From NCBI GenBank assembly GCA_026122225.1, contig JANEZZ010003061.1:2232001-2296000 (forward strand): a stretch of DNA of 64,000 bases. Reading direction: 5' to 3'. Positions 51,385-62,192 of the stretch are shown here, one piece after another (position 1 is the stretch's first letter; each line of letters begins with the position of its first letter). The position numbers and the translations under genes are program-made. This DNA is from Heloderma charlesbogerti (lineage: Eukaryota > Chordata > Lepidosauria > Squamata > Helodermatidae). A model generated the notes under the pieces. The model was given only the letters and a program-made list of their open reading frames with translations. It was not told the origin of the DNA and made no database searches.

Positions 51385-51740
51385 TCAGTTCAGGAACAAT
51401 GTCCATGGTTTGGATGCAGGAGGTCTGACGTTCAGTCCCCAGCATCTCAAGGGAAGGCTGTGGTCTGAAACCCTGGGATCAGCTGCTGGTCAGTGTCGGT
51501 GGAGGCTGGTGGCTCTGATGTCAGTGGATCCGCTCCGGGTTTCAGTCAGAACCAGACAGAACTCTAAAGGAGCAATCCAAGGTGCAAAGTTCTGACATCA
51601 GAGTTCTGACTGAAACCCGGAGCGGATTCACCGCTTCACTGGCATCGGAGTGGCCACCCCACCAGCCTCCACTGTTCAGTGTAGCGTGTACTAAGCTAGA
51701 TGGACAAATGGTGTAAGACAGCTCCCCATATTCCTATATT
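51385..51740 (+). mobile_element. tRNA-derived SINE interrupted by a MITE
   Basis: B-box-like 'gacgttcagtccccagcatc', then 'aaaccctgggatcagctgct'. It resumes after the insertion with 'gtactaagctagatggacaa' and 'tgtaagacagctccccatat', the CR1-like tail. Related to 61345-61530. Confidence 0.65.
51497..51674. mobile_element. Small hAT MITE with 8-bp duplication
   Basis: 178 bp. CGGTGGAGGCTGGTGGC at left, CCACCAGCCTCCACTG-type end at right, with inner inverted arms 'ccgctccgggtttcagtcag'/'ctgactgaaacccggagcgg'. Flanks GTCAGTGT and TTCAGTGT (7 of 8). It splits the SINE 51385-51740. Confidence 0.8.
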
Positions 51741-51984
51741 TCACTTCTCTCCAAGCTAAACCGTGACAGAAATCTTCTGGGACAGCAATGGACTGTTAAG
51801 TCACAAGTCCACTTCTCGCTGGGAAAATTCATTGACAATTAGGTCAACAACAAGGGCGATAATTCCTTGTAGTGTCCTTCTCTTGTTTAATGATGTTTTC
51901 TGTGAAGCAAGGCAATGCAGTGCTATTCTAAAAGATTCATCTAAAATAATGTTTCTTTTTATATTTCCCTCCATCCTCTTCAGG

Positions 51985-52026
51985 AAGCAAGACCTCTACG
52001 TGCCCTCGTAGTAAATCACAAGTGAT
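51985..52026 (+). CDS. Weak candidate terminal exon
   Basis: A good acceptor ('ttccctccatcctcttcag' ending 51983) precedes a phase-0 frame EARPLRALVVNHK and TGA. An ATTAAA lies downstream near 52170. The phase would match the donor at 36031. The length is tiny and the other frames are also short, so this may be chance. Confidence 0.2.
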
Positions 52027-52591
52027 GCTTCTGGGACACGTGTGTTTCGTTATACTGATTACTCATCTGTTGAGAGTTCAGTTTATTCACTCTTCATTAT
52101 ATATTTAGTGTGAGGATACTTATTCTATCAATTACTATCTATTTGCTTCTCATGTGCTTTCAGCAGCTTCATTAAAATGCTAAACCACTCCTCTTGGGCA
52201 TGTAAAGCCTGATAGGCAATTCCAAGGTTAGATTTCCCAATAGCAACCTGCAAAATTGGGTTTTGCTTATCATGACCCCATCAGCAGATATTTGATATCC
52301 AGGGAAACATGGGTTTATTGGCTTTCTGAATCTCCCAGCAACTCCACTGCTTTCTAAAATCTGCAAATCTTATCATGTTGCCCGGGGGGGGGGGGGTGCT
52401 TGTGTGTGACTGTGTGTGAGAGTGAGAGAGAGAGAGAGAGAGATTTTAATAGGTTTGGGCAATGCTAATGAAGGAAAAGTTATCCCTCCAAAGAAAATGA
52501 TTTGTGCTATAACTGCATTTTCCTACCCAGCCTCCTCATTATGTAAAGCATCCATAGAAATACTGCAATAGCATTCATTGCTCTAAGTCAG
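52027..52591. other. Non-coding DNA with low-complexity patch
   Basis: G run followed by TG and GA dinucleotide repeats at 52384-52442; otherwise nothing recognised. Confidence 0.4.
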
Positions 52592-52720
52592 GAGTGGGCA
52601 ACTTTCTGCTCTCCATATTTTTTGGACTACAACTCCTATGAGCCCTAGCCAGTATGGCCAGTGAACAGGATTATAAGAGTTGTAGTTCAAAACATCTGGA
52701 GGACACCAGGTTGCCTGCCT
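52592..52720. mobile_element. hAT-type MITE
   Basis: CAGGAGTGGGCAACTTTCTG at left, 'ggacaccaggttgcctgcc' at right, with 'ggactacaactcctatgagc' and its inverse 'aagagttgtagttcaaaac'. Confidence 0.65.
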
Positions 52721-52999
52721 TTCCCTGCTTTCCATCAAGCAACCCTTTTAAAGCCAGATCATCACTGAAACATAATTTATTCCTTCCTCTCACATTTTAA
52801 TGTCTGGACAACTTTGTCTGTGATGGAATGACCTTTTACAGAGTTTGAAAATTAAATATCATTATAGAAGTAAAGTAAACATGAAAGTATTGGCTTGCAG
52901 AAGTCCCAAAAACACACTATTCTTCTTCCCCCACCAATCTTCAGTACTGGTTTAATTAGTCCTAAATAATCCTGAGATGTTTACAGGTAATAGGTTTTT

Positions 53000-54830
53000 T
53001 TTCCCCCCAGATGCTGTAATTGTCCTGGGGTGACTCTGACTGGACTCTGTCCAGATCGGACTGGATCAGCCAAATGCCACAGCCCCCAGGCCCATTGAGG
53101 GGGGAATCACTGATTACACAGACCCAGTCTGGCTGGGTCCAGGAGGTTGTAAATTCCTCCTTGAGAGAGGGAGTGGTGCCTGCCGCTTTAAAAGAGGCAG
53201 TAATTAGACCACTCCTGAAAAAGCCTAACCTGGACCCAGAGGATTTTAACAATTATAGGCCAGTGGCCAACGTCCCCTTCCTGGGCAAGGTGCTTGAGCG
53301 GGTGGTTGTAGGACAGCTCCAGGCACTGTTGAATGAAACGGATTATCTAGATCCATTTCAATCGGGCTTCAGGCCTGGTTTTGGAACGGAAACTGCCTTG
53401 GTCGCCCTGTGGGATGACCTCTGCCGGGAGAGAGGGGGAGTGCGACCCTGTTGATTCTCCTGGACCTCTCAGCGGCTTTCGATACCACCGACCATGGTAT
53501 CCTTCTGGATAGGTTGTCTGGTTGGGAGTTGGAGGCACTGCACTACAGTGGTTCCGCTCCTACTTGGATGGCCGATTCCAGAAGGTGGTGCTGGGGGATT
53601 ATTGCTCTGTGCCATGGCAATTGTGCCATGGGGTTCCACAGGGCTCTGTTTTATCCCCCACGCTGTTTAACATCTACATGAAACCGCTGGGGGAGGTTAT
53701 CCGGAGGTGTGGGCTGAGGTGCCATCAATATGCGGATGACACCCAGCTCTATCTCTCTTTCTTATCAAAACCAGGTGAGGCAGTGGCTGTTCTGAACCAG
53801 TGCCTGGGCACGGTAATGGACTGGATGAGGGCTAATAAACTGAAACTCAATCCAGACAAGACGGAGGTACTGTTAGTGGGTGGTTCGTCTGCCCGGCTAG
53901 GTGATATTCAACCTGTTCTGGAGGGGGTTGCACTCCCCCTAAAGGATCAGGTTCGTAGTTTGGGGGTGCTCTTGGATCCAGAACTGTCACTTGAGGCACA
54001 GGTGAACTCAGTGGCACGGAGCACTTCTTATCAGCTTAGGCTGGTATACCAGCTACGCCCTTATCTGGACAGAGATAGCCTAGCTACAGTTATCCATGCT
54101 CTGATAACTTCTCGTCTGGATTACTGCAATGTGTTATACGTGGGGCTGCCTTTGAAAACGGTCCGGAAACTTCAGCTGGTCCAAAATAGGGCAGCAAGAT
54201 TGTTAACAGGGACTGGCCTGCGAGCTCATATTATGCCAGTACTTTTCCAGCTGCACTGGCTGCCAGTCCATTTCTGGGCCCGATTCAAAGTGCTGGTGTT
54301 AACATTTAAAGCCCTTAACGGCTTGGGCACAGGTTACCTGAAGGATTGCCTCCTCCCATATGTGCCTGCCCGGACCTTAAGATCATCATCAGCGGCCCTT
54401 CTCCGTGAGCCCCTGCCAAAGGAAGTGAGGCGGGTGGCTACTAGGAGGAGGGCTTTTTCTGTTGTGGCACCCCGGCTCTGGAATGAGCTCCCTAGTGAGG
54501 TTCGCCTGGCGCCTACATTGTACTCCTTTCGGCGCCAGGTGAAGACCTTTTTATTTTCCCAGGCATTTTAGCATTTTAGCTTTCTAAATTTTTATCTTTG
54601 CTGTTTTAAATCTGTATTTTAAACTCCTGTACTGCTGCTAGGTTTTATTGTGGTTGCATTGTTATATTGTGGTTTTAATGTTCTATATATTTTAAATTGT
54701 TTTATTGTGTGTTGTTTGGTTTTAATTTTTGTGAACCGCCCAGAGAGCTTCGGCTGTTGGGTGGTATAGAAATGAAATAAATAAATAAAAATAAAATAAA
54801 TAATAAATAATAAATAAATACAAGCACTAT
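53000..54830 (+). mobile_element. L2-type LINE, 5'-truncated
   Basis: RT and C-terminal coding region, 3' UTR and the tail 'gaaccgcccagagagcttcg', 'ctgttgggtggtatagaaat' with (AAATA)n to 54826. The endonuclease part is missing. It is the best-preserved L2 copy here and served as reference for the fragments at 33147, 45041, 49978 and the isolated tails. Confidence 0.9.
53020..54571 (+). pseudogene. L2 reverse transcriptase, two frameshifts
   Basis: The first frame (to ~53445) has VIRPLLKKPNLDPEDFNNYR and PFQSGFRPGFGTETALVALW. A short middle frame (~53446-53518) holds LILLDLSAAFDTTDHGILLD, box A. A third frame from ~53522 has GVPQGSVLSPTLFNIYMKPL, QYADDTQLYLSF with the catalytic pair, and the L2-like C-terminus (ALITSRLDYCNVLYVGLP, LPKEVRRVATRRRAFSVVAP, VKTFLFSQAF). 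The last frame is open for 349 codons. Two 1-base shifts are enough to kill it, so the copy is fairly young. Confidence 0.88.
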
Positions 54831-54889
54831 CCATAGATGCAGGCAAGAAGTGGTTCTTATTCCCAATGAACAGAATTGTTGCACTTCCG

Positions 54890-55013
54890 TTTGGAAGGTT
54901 TAATCTTTGTGAACTTTCCAGAGAGCTTCAGCTATAGAAATATAAGGTAGAAATATAAGGGGAGGTATAGAAATTGAATGAATGAATGAATGAATGAATG
55001 AATGAATGAATGT
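54890..55013 (+). mobile_element. L2-type tail remnant with TGAA microsatellite
   Basis: 'gtgaactttccagagagctt' and 'aggtatagaaattgaatgaa' followed by about nine TGAA units (54976-55012), apparently grown from the A-rich LINE tail. Confidence 0.7.
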
Positions 55014-55234
55014 TGCGGTGCTAGTGCTGGAGTAGATATAATACTAGACCGGACATAGTTTTTTCTGCCCTTTTTCTGTTTGTGAAGAAGTTTGTACTTT
55101 AAGAACCCCTTTCCTTAAAACAGAAGCTCTGGAGCTGTTATAAAAGCTTAGTAGATAACTTGCATAGACTCCAATTAACCACTATCAGCCATGAGAGCTA
55201 AATGCTACCAAATACTAATTAAGGGTGTACACCG

Positions 55235-55672
55235 ACCAGAGGAGGGCAACAAAGATGATCAGGGGACTGGAAACAAAGCCCTATGAAGAAAGAACTGGGC
55301 ATGTTTAGCCTTGAGAAGAGAAGCCTGAGGGGAGATATGATAGCACTCTTCAAGTACTTGAAAGGTTGTCACAGAGAAGAAGGCCAGGATCTCTTCTTGA
55401 TCATCCCAGAGTGCAGGGCACGGAATAATGGGCTCAAGTTACAGGAAGCCCGATTCCGACTGAACATCAGGAAAAACTTCCTGACTGTAAGAGCAATACG
55501 ACAATGGAACCAATTACCTGGGGAGGTGGTGGGCTCTCCCACACTAGAGGCCTTCAAGACAAATGGACAGCCATTTGTCAGGGATGCTCTGACTTGGATT
55601 CCTGCATTGAGCAGGGGGTTGGACTTGATGGCCTTGTAGGCCCCTTCCAACCCTACTATTATATGATTCTAT
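55235..55672 (+). mobile_element. CR1 LINE, 3' fragment
   Basis: Almost identical to 43660-44105 of the intact CR1 but with a short deletion after 'acaaagccctatgaag' and a small gap before 'atggacagccatttgtcagg'. Encodes GMFSLEKRSLRGDMIALFKY and onwards. The high similarity suggests recent activity of the same CR1 subfamily. Confidence 0.88.
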
Positions 55673-56394
55673 GACCACAAGATTTGGTTCAGACCCTGAC
55701 CGGGCCATTCAGAAAACAGCCTGATTCACCTTGGTGATACGGAGGCTACCTGATTCAACTCAGGGCCAAATTCAGATCCCAATTCAGAAATCCAAAGGTT
55801 TGTGCCTCCCATTGCAAATGAACTATAACATTTTTGTTGTTTGACAGAATTGGATGACATTCACAGGCCTTACTGTGAAACCTGCCAAATTTCAGACATA
55901 TCAGTGGAGTGTGTGTGTGTGTGTGCTAGATGCCTTTACTTTTTTTTTTTAAAGCACTTTGCTATTAGGAATTCAGGCTGCAATGTCACAAATGAAATCT
56001 CATGTGTACGTTATATACTGATGGATGGATGGATAGATCCCTTTGCAGGCTCATTCACAAGAGCATGTGACTGCATCGCTATTGGTTTTCATTCCTCTTC
56101 AGCACGCTTTCATGATATCTTTAGATTTACATTGACACTGAATTCTGGGTGAGGTTGATCTTGCAGCACAATCCAAGTAGGCTTGTTGCATTTTGGTTCT
56201 GGTCATTCTGCCATTTCAGCAGTTTATAGTGCTGTTATACAAGTGGGACCTGCAAGCGCTCCTGTTCAGGATCCCAACCAGCCATGCCTTCCTCCAAGAT
56301 ATTATAAACCATTAGGACTCAAGCAGGCCAATTTACTCCTACTCCTCTTTTCCATTCCCCCCCCCAACTGACATCCTCAATTTTCTGTGGCTCC
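55673..56394. other. Non-coding DNA, no gene seen
   Basis: GT repeat at 55906-55925, T run at 55940; otherwise nothing recognised. Confidence 0.4.
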
Positions 56395-56812
56395 TGGAGG
56401 CCACTGACTATCTTCAGTCCCAAGCTATTTGAAGGACCACCTTCACTTGCACCAGCCTGTCTGCACTCTGAGGTAATCAACACAGGCACTTCTCACCTTC
56501 CCGCCACCAAGGGTGGTTAGGCTGGTGAGGGCCTTCTCAGTGGTGGCTCCGCGCTTCTGGAATCAATTTCAAGAGTGTGTGTGTCAGGCCTCTTCTTTGC
56601 AGATCTTCAGGAATGCTCTGCAGAGCCACCTGTTTTTGCTTAAGTCGGGGCCACTGGTTTTTATTGATAATTTTAATTTTTAATGATTTTAATCGGCAAT
56701 CTTTGTTTTTATGGCTTTTATTGTGTCCAATGTATGTGGTTTTTATCCTTCAGTCTGCCTTTAGAGGGTCCCACCTTAAAGGCAGCCTAGAAATACTTCT
56801 AGATAGATAGGC
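56395..56812 (+). mobile_element. Old L2-type LINE 3' end
   Basis: 'gtgagggccttctcagtggt', 'ggctccgcgcttctggaatc' and 'gccacctgtttttgctta' parallel the L2 protein end (AFSVVAPRLWNELP region), then a diverged 3' UTR. An older lineage than the 53-kb copy. Confidence 0.55.
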
Positions 56813-58376
56813 TTAGCTGGGCTGTTTTGGTTCTTTTCTCTTTACTTTTCTCATTAGTTTTCAAATTTATATACTTCTGTGTGCCTGAGGAATACCTCGA
56901 GTATGTAGAAGAAGCTGCCACATTATTTTTGGGTGGCCTTGTTTCACTTCCAAACTGATAGGCACTCAGTCACCTGAGTTCACGACTAGTGTCCGAGATG
57001 TATTACAGAAACCCTACCTTCAGCTTGGGTGGCTGCCACTGCTGCTTTTGCCTCGCATGAAATTGCAAAAGCCTCACTGGTTGCCGAAAGGAGGAGAGGC
57101 TACTGATGTTTCTTGCTAGGTCGCAGGATGAGAAATTACAGATGCTGTAATCAGAAGCCGAAAAATACAGAAAAGGAAGAGGCAGTATTTGCAGCCTTTA
57201 TGTATCACATGCAAAGCATTCTTTCCCTGCTGGTTGCAATGTACACCATGTAAACTTACAGCAGAACTACACATTATAATAACAAACATGTATTTACCAA
57301 GCATATGCCTGACCGATAACATGAATCCAAGGGCAGGTGAAGGTATTTGCAAGGAAAAGACGGGTGGGAAGTCTGAGGACCGCCTGCCTGCCTGCCAGTT
57401 CACCCCTACAAAGCTCCCCCTGCCATCAGATTAGCAGGCTAAGAAAAGCATGGGTTTAAGAACCTTGAGTTTACTGCATAAGATATCGTTCTGCCCTTAT
57501 ATGCTTATGTACGCAGCAAATCTGCTGAGCTCTCAGGAATACAAATTGGAGAACCACCATAACTGGAGGAAGAACCTTGCACCAAAAGAGTTCACCCCTG
57601 ATTTTTAGGGATTTTGTGTCCCCAAATGTGGTAAGCACTGATTCAGCTGCAATTAATTTATAGTAATGTCAGCAGCTACTTGGAAAATATACCTAATTAT
57701 TTATTGTTAGCATCATTATTTATGAAACATTTTTACTATTTGGTGCTCTTTGCATCTGTCACCATCAAAGGAATCCTTACGTCAACTCTGTAAGGCTGTT
57801 ATGGGGCTGAAGTTGAGAGATTGTGGCCATCTAGTGATGGAAGTGGCAAGCGTTATATCAAAGATATTCATAGCTCAGGTTCTTAGCTACTATGCTACAC
57901 TGGTTCTCTATCAGTGCCAGCACCAGGTTTTTGAGAGCCCTTGGGCAAGGGACCCTCAATGGCCCCTGTCCTTTAGTGAGTCTATCTTCTCACCACCATG
58001 GTCACTAGCTGCTATTGCTCCTAATCCTCTTTCTCATCGTTGCTACCACTTGCTTGCTTGGCAGGCAGAAAACCAGTGAGGAACTAGATAGAGGTAGAGT
58101 AGACCAGTCCTTCTTCTTAACATCATCATTGTCTGGCTCAGAGTGAGAGGCAGGTCGACAAGCCGGTTGCAATGGTGAAGAGGTGGAACAAGTTCAGGGG
58201 AGTCTTGTCAGTGGATCCTTGACGGGGTGTTGGCCCTCAACAGGTGCCCAGCCATGCCTACCCTTGACGCTAACCCTGCTCCCTATTGTTCACGTAGTTG
58301 ATCAACACAAAAAGAATTAGAGCTAACGCTACTGAAGGCAGCAGAATTCCACAGTTCACTGAAATCGACAATAAAA
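56813..58376. other. Non-coding DNA, no gene seen
   Basis: No supported exon or named repeat on either strand. Confidence 0.4.
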
Positions 58377-59080
58377 TAGGGATGTGCAAAAGTCACTTAC
58401 CTTTTTGAAGGGGTGATTTGCGAAATCCTAACCCAGCCAGCTCCGCTCCATGACAATTCCGCGGAGTCACCGGCCGGGTGCATTCGCAGGCATGCGGAGC
58501 CTGCGGACGCAAATGGCGGTGGCTACAGCGGCCACCATTTGCGTTCCCATTTTTGCTGTGATAGGCTACGTAAATATTTACGTAGCCTATCACAGCAAAA
58601 AAACAGGAACGCAAGTGGCGGCGGTTACAGCGGCCACCATTTGCGTCCCCTTTTTTTGCCGTGATAGGCTACGTAAATATTTACGTAGCCTATCACAGCA
58701 AAAAAACAGGAACGCAAGTGGCGGCGGTTACAGCGACCACCATTTGCGTCCCCTTTTTTTGCCGTGATAGGCTACGTAAATATTTACGTAGCCTATCACT
58801 GCCTCCACAGGGACGCAAATTGTGTCCCTGCATTAGCCGTGATAGGCTACGTAAGTATTTACGTAGCCTATCACAGCAAAAATGGGGAAGCGAATGACAG
58901 CCACAGATGCGGCCGCCATTTGCAAAGCAGCGTGAACGGCATCGGGTAAGCTCTCCGTTTCGTGCGCCTTTCGCAGGGTGGTGGGGCGGGGGGGCTTCGT
59001 TCCACCACGGATTTCGGGGGGCCGAATGCACTGGCATTCGGCCTCACTGAGATCCATGGCGGAATCCTCTGACATCCCTA
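58377..59080. mobile_element. hAT-like element, TIR TAGGGATGT (copy D)
   Basis: 704 bp from TAGGGATGTGCAAAAG to ACATCCCTA. Perfect 8-bp duplication CAATAAAA (58369-58376, 59081-59088). The interior is a tandem run of palindromic units (see the repeat at 58505-58890). The right end 'gagatccatggcggaat' equals that of copy B. No transposase frame. Confidence 0.9.
58505..58890. repeat. Tandem palindromic units inside hAT copy D
   Basis: Four palindromes with core TACGTAAATATTTACGTA or the GTAAGT variant lie near 58567, 58669, 58773 and 58847. Each is framed by 'gataggc' and 'gcctatc' and by 'catttgcgt'/'acgcaa' modules. The unit repeat measured from 58615 to 58718 is 103 bp, with the two units nearly identical; the fourth spacing is shorter. 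Confidence 0.85.
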
Positions 59081-59088
59081 CAATAAAA

Positions 59089-59722
59089 TCTGAATTTGAA
59101 TGGAAGTAGACTGAACTCTTGAGTTCAAGAATTATATGCTTAAGCACAAATCATACGGTTTAATTTTTAAGAATAATCCTGCTTATACTGGCATTTGTTT
59201 TTAACTTGGTGGTGGTAACAATAGGTGCTCAACTTATTCTGAAAGAGAAATGATCTAGCATATCTTCTGTATGGCCCTCAAGGGAAAGAGATCATAACAG
59301 AGCAATAACAAAGAGGTTTACTGGAAGGTGAAAGGAAAAAAGACAGTTGCCTCAGAGGACTTACAGTAAAGGCACTATTTATTTAAAGTAGGTACATTTT
59401 CTTTGACTGTGTAAGCAGGATCAGTGTAAGAATTTCACTTGCAATGCCATTTATAAAATGTACAATAAACACTTACCAGAGACTCATTTTATCACGAAAA
59501 TTTCAGATCTGCAGACTAAGTGAACCATACAGCTTGCTACACAATCTTTGTAAATATTTTATATCAGCTTAAGGCTCAAGGGCAAATATCTCTTTTGCAC
59601 TGCACTCATGAAGAACTGTATGCTTAAAAACCTCAGCTATAAAACATAGGAATAGCAATGTTACGCTGTATCCATTGTCCATGCTCATAGCATCAAATTC
59701 TGCTTTGGATAGGAGATGGCAC
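59089..59722. other. Non-coding DNA, no gene seen
   Basis: AT-rich; nothing recognised. Confidence 0.4.
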
Positions 59723-60660
59723 TAAAGATGTGAAGGCCCAGGAAAAAATAGAAAAATCCGGAAACCCCCATTTTTGTTTTTCCTGAAAAACTGAACAGCT
59801 TTGGATTATGAAATATTTTCATTCAGAATTATCAATAAAATATTTAAGACAAGGTGTTTATATAAGGCTACCCAACCTTAACTCCCCACGCCCCCGCGCA
59901 AATGATTTCTAAAAACTATGTAACAAAATGTTTATTTAAAGACTAGAGAGGTAAACTTTCTGGAAATAATGAAGCCATGGGGGTAAATGCTTTTTTAATC
60001 CTCTTTGTAAGAATCCCAGCATAGTTATTTCTTCCATTCCTTATTAAAATTATTGATCTAGGGCACAGTCCTATGGGATCCACCCTGAGTACATGTAGGC
60101 CTCCAAATGTGGAGGCTCACGTGTATCTAATGCAGAGCAGAGGAGCCCCACTCTGTATTTAAGCTAGACGGGTGGTTTTGCCCATCTAGCAGAGGCTTCA
60201 GGGAGGGGGCGGGAAGGAGGCTGGGGCACCCGTAGGATTTCTCATATGGCTGCCGCCCCAGTCTCCTCCCCTCCCCGCTCCCGAGAACACCTCCTTTTCC
60301 CCATCTCTGCACTCTGTTTTGTGAGTGCAGGGACATAGCCAGCGTGGTTCTCTCTGCACTGGCTACGAGGGGAGGGGAGGTGACAGGGAGTGCAGTTTCC
60401 TGGCTCGGAGCCCTCTAAGATCGGAGTCAGGAAACTGAACAAATGTATGTCCCCCAGATGCTGTCTAGGAGACATAGGATGGCTCCGTAATGCATCTTTT
60501 ACTGTTACACATTTAGGGATGCTCCAAGTCTTGTTCAGTTTCCCAGCATGTGGGTAGCATCGCTGTATCATAATATAATGTGCATTTTTGTTCTATAGAG
60601 TCTTGTGTTTCTGGGCTTGCTTTGGTTAGATGCTGTAGCGATGTAGTTCTAATCTAAAAC
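59723..60660 (-). repeat. Dispersed repeat, inverted partner of 1650-2147
   Basis: Starts TAAAGATGTGAAGGCC and follows the inverse of 2147 down to 1806, as far as 'ttattgatcta' at 60060. After the MITE it resumes with 'tgttcagtttcc' and 'ttttgttctatagagtcttg' to 'gatgtagttctaat'. The match therefore spans both sides of the insertion. Confidence 0.65.
60061..60487. mobile_element. Long Harbinger-like MITE (427 bp)
   Basis: GGGCACAGTCCTATGGG at left, GACATAGGATGGCTCCG at right, flanks CTA and TAA. It lies inside the dispersed repeat 59723-60660, whose uninterrupted partner at 1650-2147 marks the empty site. Confidence 0.75.
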
Positions 60661-61020
60661 TCACATGTGAAAAAACACTGACGGTTTTCCCACCACTGCC
60701 ACCAGATGCAACAGAATAGCTGCAATAGTTTTTCCTTCAGAACAGATTTCTCTAAACTCCACTTCACAAACAGGAACAGGTTTAGGAATTTCCCTAAACT
60801 TCCTTACACAGATTCATCCATCCCCAGATAAAGTTAGAAGAGGGATTGTGTGATATATTAGATATACTCTGTTTTCAGCTTTGAGGTTCCATCTTTATTG
60901 ACACATTCTCCATTCACTTTAATCTCAGTTTCAGTCACCAGAAAAATATATATTTGTATTTGATAGTAATAGTGACAGCCACCTTGTTGATTTTTAAGTG
61001 GAAGGTGGGATCCAATAAAT
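60661..61020. other. Non-coding DNA, no gene seen
   Basis: No feature recognised. Confidence 0.4.
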
Positions 61021-61087
61021 CAGGCTTCCCTAACCTGGAGCTCTCCAGTTGTGTTGTATTACAACTCCCATCCTCCCCAGCCAACAA
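61021..61087. mobile_element. Half of a hAT-type MITE
   Basis: 'caggcttccctaacctggag' and 'attacaactcccatcctccc' are the left arm of the 1392 family. Confidence 0.5.
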
Positions 61088-61344
61088 AGCTGCAATAAAT
61101 AAATGAACACTGTAAGGATCCATCCAAGTGGTCTTCTCTCAAAGTCCACTGTCTTTCTATGTAAATATCATATATGGTGTATATAAAGCTATAAAGTTCC
61201 ATTTTAGCAGAAATGTTTTAAGAAAATTTTCAATAATTTAAGAAAATGTTTCTGTTTCTTATAAAGGGTTAAAGTGATGTTCATGTAAATATTTTTAAGA
61301 TGAGAAGGATGGTAATTAAGCTGATAAAGAGCAAGTCATTTATG

Positions 61345-61530
61345 ATGACTTGTGGGAGGGGCAATAGCTCTATGGTAGAGAACATGCTTTGCATGCAGAA
61401 AGTCTGCAGTTAAAAGAATCAGTAAGTAGTAGATTTGAACTGGGACCCTGGAGAGTTGCTGCCAATTAGACTAGATAATACCAGGCAGGAAAGACAAATA
61501 GTCTGATGTGGTCTAATGCAGCTTCCTAAG
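61345..61530 (+). mobile_element. tRNA-derived SINE
   Basis: A-box-like 'aatagctctatggtagagaa', 'catgctttgcatgcagaaag', then a decayed B box. After the body it has 'gactagataataccaggcag', 'gtctgatgtggtctaatgc' and 'agcttcctaag', the CR1-like tail. Confidence 0.65.
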
Positions 61531-61831
61531 AAAAAGCTGAAATTATTCAGATTAGTTACTCTCTGACGACCTCCCCCTGCCCTACCACCCCACTTCCCAT
61601 GCACAAAGTGTTATGGGAGTCACTTGCCCATGGTAAGATCCCATGCTGAAGGGGAATATGTGGGAATACATTATACATGAACAGGGTCAGTTGTGCAAGT
61701 CTTCCCCATGCAGATCAGATGACACTTTAGTGGCAGAGAGCGAAATTGGCCCTGTTCATGTGGTTATTTAATTTATACACATTCTCCAGCAATATTTGAC
61801 ACTATGGGGGAAAATGTTCCTATGATACCAG

Positions 61832-62192
61832 GAGCTTTTTCACACAAGGCTGTTAATTTGCTGTTAATTTGCTGTATCTACTTTCGATTTCATCAGAGAA
61901 TTGAGATCATAGCACTACACAAGGAGTGTTTCCTTTCCTGCTATTTTGATAGATAACCTCTAGATGGCACTGTGGTATAGCAGAATAGTGCAAATATACA
62001 AGAGGCAATCATGCTTTCTTTTTCTTTCACAATTAAATGCTGCATTTTCCATGCTTTAAAAAAACTAGCTGAAAGTGCTAGTTAGACACAGAAGCAAAAC
62101 CAAAGGATCACGATATTATCTAAAGAACCAGTAAACAACCATGAGTAGGAAATGACAAGCATCCGATAAATGCCTCACATAGAAAAGCCTTA
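61832..62192. mobile_element. Foldback-family element, partial arms
   Basis: GAGCTTTTTCACACAAGGC at left and 'gcctcacatagaaaagcc' at right form the TIR. The left half matches 45920-46200 ('agagaattgagatc', 'cctctagatggcactgtgg', 'ctaaagaaccagtaaacaac'). The long right arm of that copy is absent here. Confidence 0.7.

Noticed and set aside
57750..58079. 109-codon + strand frame
   Set aside because: No flanking splice sites of quality and no recognisable sequence; chance frame.
58505..58890. CRISPR-like array
   Set aside because: The regularly spaced palindromes look superficially like repeats with spacers, but the 'spacers' are themselves repeated and the whole lies inside a hAT-like element with TIRs and an 8-bp duplication in a eukaryotic genome.
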